Part shown: positions 57,696 through 64,000 of the stretch, one piece after another | Layout: the number at the start of each line of letters is the position of its first letter | Position numbering within the stretch: the stretch's first letter is position 1 | Assembly (NCBI GenBank): GCA_021201295.1 | Contig: JAJQFE010000016.1 | Coordinates: 60,399-124,398 of the forward strand | From: Tannerellaceae bacterium | GTDB taxonomy: Bacteria; Bacteroidota; Bacteroidia; Bacteroidales; Tannerellaceae | Reading direction: 5' to 3' | DNA length: 64,000 bases | Made by a program: the position numbers and the translations under genes | Notes under the pieces: model-generated | The model's input: only the letters and a program-made list of their open reading frames with translations | What the model was told of the DNA's origin: nothing | Database searches by the model: none

Positions 57696-59222
57696 ATGAA
57701 AAAAAGAAATAATCTCCTGATCGCAGGGAGTCTGATATCCCTGATCCTATATTCATCCTGTGATGATATACTGAATACAGTTACCACAGACCGTATTTCT
57801 TCCGAAGTATTCTGGAAAACGGAAAATGATGCCATGACTGCCTCCAATGCAGTCTATCGTTATCTGGATGGAATTCAGGACCTGGTCCGTCTGGATGGAG
57901 CGACCGACATTCTGCATGGGAATATCCAGTTCTCAGACTGGGCTGCTATTGAAAGAGGAGAATATGACTCCAACATGGAATATATTCAGACCGTATGGAC
58001 CCATACCTATAAAGGTATCCGCGCGGTGAACAACTTCCTGGAAAATGTGCAACAGGTAGAAGTGACAGACCGGAGCAGATTAGACATACTCAGTGCGGAA
58101 GTAAGAGTGATCCGGGCCTATCTGTATATCAAGTTAGTCATGCTGTACGGGGATGTTCCCTTAATTACCAACACCCTCACTTCCGTGGAAGAGGGAAAAG
58201 AGGTGAACCGTGACAGTGCGGATGAGGTGTGGGCATTTATCGTTTCAGAACTGAAAGCAGCCGCTGCCGTATTACCGGAAACGGCTTCTGAAACCAGACG
58301 TATGACGAAAGGAGCAGCCAAAGCTCTGCAGGCTCGTGCGTGGCTTTTCCAGGGAAAATGGGCAGAAGCAGAAGAGGCGGCAAAGGAAGTGATAGATATG
58401 AATACCTACTGGATCTATCCTTCCTATGAAAAGTTGTTTCTGTATGAAGGAGAAAACAACGAAGAGGTGATCTTAGATAAACAGTATATCAAAGACAGTT
58501 ACAGCAATAATGCTTTTTCTTTCCTGGCTCCTTTTAGTCTGCGGAATAACGGAGCGGACTATGTACCTACCAAAAAACTATTCGATGCTTACCGGATGCT
58601 TAACGGGAAAATGATTCATGAAGAGGGCAGTGGGTTCACCTATGAAACCCAGTATGAGAACCGGGACCCACGGCTCTCTTACTCCCTGTATATTCCGGGT
58701 GCAGAGCTTCCCAATGGAGAGATCTATAACTCTGTTCCGGGAAGTGGGACACAGGATGAAGTGGCTAATACCTATCTGGCCACTTCCCTCGGTTTTAATG
58801 TCCGTAAATATGTGAACCCGGAAGACTACGCCAATCCTTCCAATTGTGGGATCAATATCATCCTGATCCGTTATGCGGAAGTCTTACTGACCTATGCAGA
58901 ATTAAAAATCGAACAGAATAAAATAGATGATAGTGTCCTTTCGGCTATCAACCAGCTCCGGACCCGCCAGGATGTCGGACTGGCTCCGGTGGAAAGCGGA
59001 TTGAACCAGGAAAAGATGCAGGAGATCGTGCGGAATGAACGTTTGGTGGAGCTGGCATTTGAAGGGCTGCGTTTGTTTGATTGCCGGCGCTGGCGAACAG
59101 CAGAAACGTTGTTTCCCGGTCAGGTGAATGGAATTGTCTATCAGGCCGGAGATGGTGAATGGAAAACGGTCACCATTGAAGGTTTCATCAAAGTCTTTAA
59201 TCCGGAGAAACATTACCTGTAG
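57696..59222 (+). CDS. SusD-like outer-membrane glycan-binding lipoprotein of PUL2
   Basis: The 508-residue lipoprotein (signal LIAGSLISLILYSSC) has the SusD/RagB fold: VFWKTENDAMTASNAVYRYL, EVRVIRAYLYIKLVMLYGDV, KGAAKALQARAWLFQGKWAE, and C-terminal IRYAEVLLTYAELKIEQN and LRTRQDVGLAPVESGLNQ, with NERLVELAFEGLRLFDCRRW. It pairs with SusC2, 12 nt upstream. It is intact. Confidence 0.95.
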   Translation: MKKRNNLLIAGSLISLILYSSCDDILNTVTTDRISSEVFWKTENDAMTASNAVYRYLDGIQDLVRLDGATDILHGNIQFSDWAAIERGEYDSNMEYIQTVWTHTYKGIRAVNNFLENVQQVEVTDRSRLDILSAEVRVIRAYLYIKLVMLYGDVPLITNTLTSVEEGKEVNRDSADEVWAFIVSELKAAAAVLPETASETRRMTKGAAKALQARAWLFQGKWAEAEEAAKEVIDMNTYWIYPSYEKLFLYEGENNEEVILDKQYIKDSYSNNAFSFLAPFSLRNNGADYVPTKKLFDAYRMLNGKMIHEEGSGFTYETQYENRDPRLSYSLYIPGAELPNGEIYNSVPGSGTQDEVANTYLATSLGFNVRKYVNPEDYANPSNCGINIILIRYAEVLLTYAELKIEQNKIDDSVLSAINQLRTRQDVGLAPVESGLNQEKMQEIVRNERLVELAFEGLRLFDCRRWRTAETLFPGQVNGIVYQAGDGEWKTVTIEGFIKVFNPEKHYL

Positions 59223-59367
59223 CCTATTTCACAAAAGGAAATTGATCTGAATTCTGATCTAAAACAAAATCCGAATTGGTAGTGCCGGTCACCTACTGGA
59301 ATCTTTATTTTATAATAAATGGGTTCCGGCAGGAATAAAAAAGGTATATTTAAAAAGAGAAACAAAT

Positions 59368-60803
59368 ATGAAGAAAAACAATACATACCACTGGAAAAAA
59401 GCCCTGCTTCCTTTAGGGCTTGTTACCTCACTTCTCTCCTGTTCAGAAACTAAAGAGCAGGAGCATACCAATTTCATTGTGATTTTTATGGATGATATGG
59501 GTTACGGAGATCTGGGCGTGACGGGAGCAATCGGATATGAAACCCCCAACCTTGATAAAATGGCGGGGGAAGGGATGCGGTTTACCCGCTTCTATGCAGC
59601 CCAGGCGGTAAGTGGGGCCTCCCGTGCCGGATTGTTGACCGGATGTTATCCCAACCGCATTTCGATGGCAGGCGCACCGGATCATCGGGCAGTAACCGGT
59701 ATTCATGAGGATGAAGAAACAATCGCAGAAGTGTTGAAGGAAAAAGGGTATCAATGTGCAGCCTATGGTAAGTGGCATTTGGGACATTTGAAACCGTTTC
59801 TTCCCATCCATCATGGGTTTGATGAATATTTTGGTATTCCTTATTCCAATGACATGTGGCCCCACCACCCAACCGGGACCTATCCCCCCCCTTACCTCTG
59901 ATTGAAGGGGATGAAGTGATTGAAACAGACCCGGATCAGACTCGTTTCACAACAGAATTTACTGAGCGTGCGATTCGGTTTATAGATAAAAACAGGGAAA
60001 ATCCCTTCTTTGTCTATCTGGCTCATCCGATGCCTCATGTCCCTTTGTTTGTCTCTGATAAATTCAAAGGCAAAAGTGAACAGGGGTTATATGGAGACGT
60101 GATCATGGAAATAGACTGGAGTGTGGGAGAGATTCTCCGGAAACTAAAAGAAACCGGGCTGGATAAAAATACGCTGGTGGTAGTTACTTCGGATAACGGA
60201 CCCTGGCTGAATTATGGGAATCATGCCGGAAGTACAGGAGGACTGCGGGAAGGGAAAGGAGTCAGCTTTGAAGGCGGACAACGGGTTCCCTGTATCATGC
60301 AGTGGAAAGGCAGGATTCCGGAAGGAACCGTATGCCATAAACTCAGCTCCACCATTGATTTGTTGCCAACGTTTGCTTCTATTGCCGGAGCACCACTCCC
60401 GGATCATAAAATAGACGGAGTGGATATAATGCCTCTGCTTGCCAACGAAAAAGAGGCCAATCCACGTGAATCCTTCTATTATTATTACCGGAGAAATAGC
60501 TTTGAAGCAGTGACCGATGGGTCTTACAAACTGGTATTTCCACATCCACACCGGACCTACGAAGAAGCTGTTCCTGGAAGAGATGGCCTCCCTGAGTGGG
60601 TCAATGAGAACTATGAGTTACAGGATACCCTTCTGTTTGACCTGCGTCGTGACCCGGGTGAAAGGTATAATATTCTTGGGGAACATCCGGATATCTTGGC
60701 TAAACTGGAACGTTTTGCAGAGGAGGCCCGGAGAGATCTGGGAGACGATCTGGCAGCACGGGAAGGAGCAAATGTCCGGCCTATCGGCAGGCTAAAAGAA
60801 TAA
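59368..60803 (+). pseudogene. Family S1 sulfatase of PUL2, frameshifted at a C8 tract
   Basis: A lipoprotein-like signal (LLPLGLVTSLLSCSETKEQ) precedes NFIVIFMDDMGYGDLG and the maturation motif AVSGASRAGLLTGCY, another Ser-type (S-x-A-S-R) site needing anSME. GKWHLGHLKPF, VVTSDNGPW and FEGGQRVPCIM follow. The frame breaks at the C8 tract 59884-59891; C9 would give GTYPPPLPLIEGDEVIE and a 479-residue protein. The first part alone (177 residues) lacks most metal and sulfate ligands. The C8 tract could be a phase-variation switch or an error. Confidence 0.88.
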
Positions 60804-60907
60804 ATATGGAATTGTTATAAAAACACTTAACACATTAAACTTTTTAGTCTTTCAATTGTCTTTTATACTGACGTGAATAAAAGTATGTTTAATTTAAATA
60901 TTTGTTT

Positions 60908-61309
60908 ATGAAGAAGATAGTAGGATTATGTTTAGTGATGTTGATGACCGTAAGTGTTGTATTTGCTCAGGATGGTAGACGTGACCGGGACTTGTTACAG
61001 GAAGGAAAAGATCCTCGTACAGAGCAAATAATCAGAGCTCTGGATTTGAATGAAGATCAGGCAGAAGCGTACCGGAACCTGGAAAATGAATACCGGGAAA
61101 AAATGAGACCAGAACGTAATCTGACAGAAGAGCAACGCGAGTCTATGAAAGAAAGATGGGAGCAGAATCGGGAAAATATGGAAAATATGCGCAATGAGAA
61201 AAATCAGCGTATGAAAGAAATATTAAATGATGAGCAGTATAACAAATATCTTGAAATGGAAAAAAATTGGGAAAGTCGTGGTGATAGACTTGAACGTAAT
61301 AAACAATAA
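60908..61309 (+). CDS. Small periplasmic Glu/Arg-rich helical protein (DUF4890/Spy-like)
   Basis: A signal peptide (MKKIVGLCLVMLMTVSVVFA) precedes about 110 highly charged residues predicted as long helices: QIIRALDLNEDQAEAYRNLE, LTEEQRESMKERWEQNRE, MKEILNDEQYNKYLEMEKNW. The pattern resembles DUF4890 and Spy/CpxP-like periplasmic proteins, which act as chaperones or stress sensors. Here the function is unproven. The ATG at 60908 is chosen over an upstream TTG. Confidence 0.8.
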   Translation: MKKIVGLCLVMLMTVSVVFAQDGRRDRDLLQEGKDPRTEQIIRALDLNEDQAEAYRNLENEYREKMRPERNLTEEQRESMKERWEQNRENMENMRNEKNQRMKEILNDEQYNKYLEMEKNWESRGDRLERNKQ

Positions 61310-61323
61310 GTGACAGTAAAGCT

Positions 61324-61360
61324 AAAAAGCTCTGGTTTCTGATGCAACCGGAGCTTTTTT
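61324..61360. terminator. Bidirectional terminator between convergent genes
   Basis: AAAAAGCTCTGGTT pairs with AACCGGAGCTTTTT (one G-T wobble), with T-tracts on both strands. It serves the small periplasmic protein gene and the convergent DUF1080 gene. Confidence 0.85.
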
Positions 61361-61377
61361 ATTTGTATATGTCTGGA

Positions 61378-62655
61378 TTATAAAGTCTGCAGTTTCAGGT
61401 TACGCCATAACACTTTGATACTTTCGCCAGCATGAATCTGGAGAGCAATACGTCCCTGGCCTTTGCCTATTTTTTCATCACTGAAACTTACCATTTCATG
61501 TCCGTTTAACCAGGAAGCCAGATGATCTCCCTGTACTTTAATCCGCATGGTGTTCCAGTCACCTACTTTCAGATATTCTTCTTTTTCGGGAGTAATTTCC
61601 TGGATCCAGCCTCTGCCATATGACTCATATACACCACCGGTCCCATGACCTTTCGGGGCAACTTCTACCTGCCAGCCATTTACCTTTACACCTTCTTCAA
61701 TAAAAGAACGGATAAATACGCCGGAATTTCCGTCGGCTTCCTGCTTGAACTCAACAGTTAAATCGAAATCATCATAATAATCCCGGGTTGCCAGATAACC
61801 ATATTCTTTATCCGGTCCGCTTTCACAAACTAAAAGCCCATCTTTTACATACCATAATTCAGTTCCATAAGCTTCCCATCCATGAAGATCTTCTCCGTTA
61901 AACAGAACGACTTCTTTAGTTTTACGTGGTAATTCTTTTATTTTAATATTTCTGAAAGAATCTGGATCTCCATGGTCCTGCAGACACAATACACCTTTCT
62001 TTGCCAAACCATATTCCGGAGCATTTGCCCACTTACCACTATTTTTTCTTGCATGCCAGTCATCTGACCATGCTTCAAATTCAAGAATCTTTTCTCCATT
62101 CAGCCAATGCTCTACATGTCCATTGTCAAAAACAATTTTGGAATTATTCCATTCTCCGTAAGGATTGACATGCATTTTAGATGAATCTGGTAGGTACATA
62201 GCGTAATCTACACCCATTTTCTGCCAGTCTTCCAGTTCTTCCGGGAAGTTTACATCATCAATCAACTGATATTCCAGACCTGTTACATAAGGTACTTTAT
62301 ATTGTGGACGTTCTACTACGTGATATAACATGCCACTGTTTCCTCCTTTACTCAGTTTCCATTCCCAGTATAATTCGAAGTTCTCGAATTCTTTGTCTGT
62401 AACAATGTATCCGCTGGCATCGTCACCACCCCCTTTCGCCTGAATACATCCGTCTACGACATGCCAGGGGCCGGTTAATGTAGTTCCATTGTAATCCCTC
62501 CAACCGTTTAGGGTTTTTCCGTCAAAAAGTAGTTCCCAGCCTTCTGCAATTTCCTGTGGCGTAAGTGTATTTTGTTCTTTTTCCGAACATCCGGTTAACA
62601 CCCCCATCAAAAGCGAACAAGAAATAAATAAACTTGTCAATTTTGTCTTTTTCAT
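61378..62655 (-). CDS. DUF1080 (3-keto-disaccharide hydrolase-like) lipoprotein, two domains
   Basis: The 425-residue protein has a lipoprotein signal (LFISCSLLMGVLTGCSEKE) and two DUF1080 jelly-roll domains. The first opens GWELLFDGKTLNGWRDYNG and has SGMLYHVVERPQYKVPYVTG; the second opens KEVVLFNGEDLHGWEAYG and has SGVFIRSFIEEGVKVNGWQV. Both keep the NSGxxxR/H-type core. DUF1080 members cleave 3-keto-glycosides after oxidation by a GFO/IDH partner, which is not seen here. Tandem DUF1080 lipoproteins are common in Bacteroidetes. Activity of each domain is untested. Confidence 0.88.
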   Translation of the reverse strand: MKKTKLTSLFISCSLLMGVLTGCSEKEQNTLTPQEIAEGWELLFDGKTLNGWRDYNGTTLTGPWHVVDGCIQAKGGGDDASGYIVTDKEFENFELYWEWKLSKGGNSGMLYHVVERPQYKVPYVTGLEYQLIDDVNFPEELEDWQKMGVDYAMYLPDSSKMHVNPYGEWNNSKIVFDNGHVEHWLNGEKILEFEAWSDDWHARKNSGKWANAPEYGLAKKGVLCLQDHGDPDSFRNIKIKELPRKTKEVVLFNGEDLHGWEAYGTELWYVKDGLLVCESGPDKEYGYLATRDYYDDFDLTVEFKQEADGNSGVFIRSFIEEGVKVNGWQVEVAPKGHGTGGVYESYGRGWIQEITPEKEEYLKVGDWNTMRIKVQGDHLASWLNGHEMVSFSDEKIGKGQGRIALQIHAGESIKVLWRNLKLQTL

Positions 62656-62694
62656 GTTAGAAATACGTTTAGAATTTAACTATAGATTAAGCAA

Positions 62695-62702
62695 CAAATA
62701 TA
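62695..62702 (-). promoter_or_regulatory. -7 element for the DUF1080 gene
   Basis: The minus strand reads TATATTTG, a perfect TAnnTTTG match 40 nt upstream of the start. No -33 TTTG is visible at the usual distance. Confidence 0.5.
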
Positions 62703-62894
62703 GTTAAAAACTTTATATTCATGAGTAATAAAAAGGGCTTTTATCTATATAATTTTCCGGGTTCTTTAGAAAAATAGCAAATGGGTAGATAGTAATTAAA
62801 GAAAAATGACTTACTGTAGAGTTTAGATTAAAAAAATAGAGGCTTTATGAAACCTTTTACGTGTTTTTGGAAATAGATATCTTTTAATCTCTTC

Positions 62895-62902
62895 TATATT
62901 TG
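62895..62902 (+). promoter_or_regulatory. -7 element for the AraC regulator gene
   Basis: TATATTTG matches TAnnTTTG 40 nt before the start. A TTTG at 62866-62869 is 25 nt upstream, slightly wide. Confidence 0.5.
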
Positions 62903-62942
62903 CTGACACACAAACTACTAACTTAATTGGGGAAATTTTAAT

Positions 62943-63848
62943 ATGACAAATTTGTCTCCTACCGTACTATGGAGGGATTCTAACAATAGAACAGGAACAT
63001 GTCAGGAATATGCTTCCCTTTATTCTGTTTTCCGGGAAATACATTCTTTTAACCGGTTTGAATTACAAAGACTAAGAGAAGGTGAAAAGCTGGAAGTCAG
63101 AGAAGATTCGTTCTGCCGGTTGCTGTTTGTGCTAAAAGGAAGTATTGCTTTTGATATTTCTAAAACTCAGGAATTTATTTTCTCAGAAAATGAAGGTTAC
63201 TTACTTCCATGTGGAATCACAAGAAGATTGACTTGTCTGAAAGACGGACTAATGGTTATATTAGTTTTTGACAGGATTCCGGATATCTGTGAACGGAGAT
63301 ATAAACATTCCCTATCTCCTTACTTATCTTCCTGCAACTACCCGCAAAGAGGAATTGTATTACCTCCGGTAGCCGTAAACGCTTTGTTGTCTATTGTCCG
63401 GTATATAGAAGATGATCTTCTGACCCATGAGTTATCTTATATAAAACAGCAGGAACTTTTTATTTTATTACTGCACTATGTCATACCGTAGGAACTGGCG
63501 GAATTATTTTATCCTGTATTAAAAAGAAAATTATCTTTTAAAGAGCTGATATTGGCTCATTACCAAAAAGCCGGTTCTGCAAAGGATTTATTGAGGGTCT
63601 CAGGATTAAAGCGGACCTCTTTTGATAAAAAATTTCGTGAAAATTTTGGAGAATCAGCTCATCAATGGTTACTGAAGCAACGGGCCGTATTGGTTTACAG
63701 CAAATTGAAAGATGAAAAAACTCTTTCAATAGAACAAATAAGGAAACTCTGCGGATTTAATTCTTCTACTCATTTTGTCCGTTTTTGTAGGAAACAATTT
63801 AATTGTACTCCTAAAGAATTACGTAAAAAAGTAGAAGGAATAAAGTGA
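62943..63848 (+). pseudogene. AraC-family transcriptional regulator with internal TAG
   Basis: The N-terminal part is a cupin-like sensor domain (FCRLLFVLKGSIAFDISKTQ; SENEGYLLPCGITRRLT). A TAG at 63489-63491 stops it after LLHYVIP. The same frame continues ELAELFYPVLKRKLSFKELI to a complete AraC DNA-binding domain (GLKRTSFDKKFRENFGESAH, IRKLCGFNSSTHFVRFCRKQ), ending at 63848. A single substitution (for example AAG to TAG) explains the break. Restored length is 301 residues. It is divergent from the DUF1080 gene and might control it. Confidence 0.85.
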
Positions 63849-64000
63849 AAAAATAATATTGAAAGAGAATCAGAAGAAAAAAACTCTACAAGCTATATAA
63901 TAAGGTATAGGCTTATGTGGATTATATGTTTTTTAACATAAATATCTTCCAGTAATATTTGGAGAATACGAATAAAGCTTCTACTTTTGCACCCGCAATT
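63849..64000. other. Window end with promoter for an unseen downstream gene
   Basis: No gene in the last 152 nt. TACTTTTG at 63982-63989 is a perfect -7 box just before the edge, pointing to a gene starting beyond the window. Confidence 0.45.

Overview
The window reads as a Bacteroidales chromosome, most like Parabacteroides/Tannerellaceae (genus not proven). The evidence is paired SusC/SusD genes with FecR and ECF sigma factors, a long-type pyrophosphate-dependent phosphofructokinase, a GGGtGRT protein, a trpB-E-G-D-C-F-A operon, and many TAnnTTTG promoter elements with upstream TTTG. GC content is moderate, with no sharp compositional break seen by eye. No tRNA, rRNA or CRISPR array was found.

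Layout. 1-3.1 kb (minus): an Fe-S scaffold/GGGtGRT operon and a broken TlpA-like lipoprotein. 3.6-9 kb: pfp, ribE, then three broken genes (acyltransferase, ECF sigma factor, Pr6Pr membrane protein). 9.1-20.6 kb: a PurF-like amidotransferase with carA and carB, a HAD phosphatase, a large AsmA-like protein and a Crp/Fnr regulator. 20.8-28.6 kb (minus): a periplasmic HIU hydrolase, the trp operon behind a leader-peptide attenuator, and a hydrogenase-maturation-type protease. 28.8-36.4 kb: argR with two ARG-box-like sites, a GNAT enzyme, argG, argC, argD, a broken lipoprotein, a C1 peptidase (minus) and proC. 36.5-42.7 kb: a gene-poor stretch with palindromes, an IS orfA remnant and a broken lipoprotein, ending in a ~1,108-codon NACHT NTPase gene (minus) split by three frameshifts. 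43-60.8 kb: two adjacent sulfatase-bearing polysaccharide utilisation loci. PUL1 is FecR-SusC-SusD-sulfatase-sulfatase remnant; PUL2 is ECF sigma-FecR-SusC-SusD-sulfatase. 60.9-63.8 kb: a small periplasmic protein, a two-domain DUF1080 lipoprotein (minus) and a broken AraC regulator.

The housekeeping part makes carbamoyl phosphate, arginine, proline and tryptophan, with visible regulatory sites: Trp-codon attenuation for trp and ArgR operators before argR. The accessory part senses and imports a sulfated glycan: SusC carries an STN signalling domain, FecR and the ECF sigma factor relay the signal, SusD captures the glycan and sulfatases desulfate it.

The most striking global feature is gene breakage. 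About 20 one-base homopolymer indels (nearly all deletions), several nonsense codons and one large internal deletion fall almost entirely in accessory genes. About 25 kb of housekeeping coding sequence is intact even across T7-T8 runs; trpB is the one exception. This fits either real erosion of a host-adapted genome or a draft assembly whose conserved genes were repaired by reference-guided polishing; the sequence alone cannot decide. The trp attenuator and the NACHT gene are the two most interesting individual loci.
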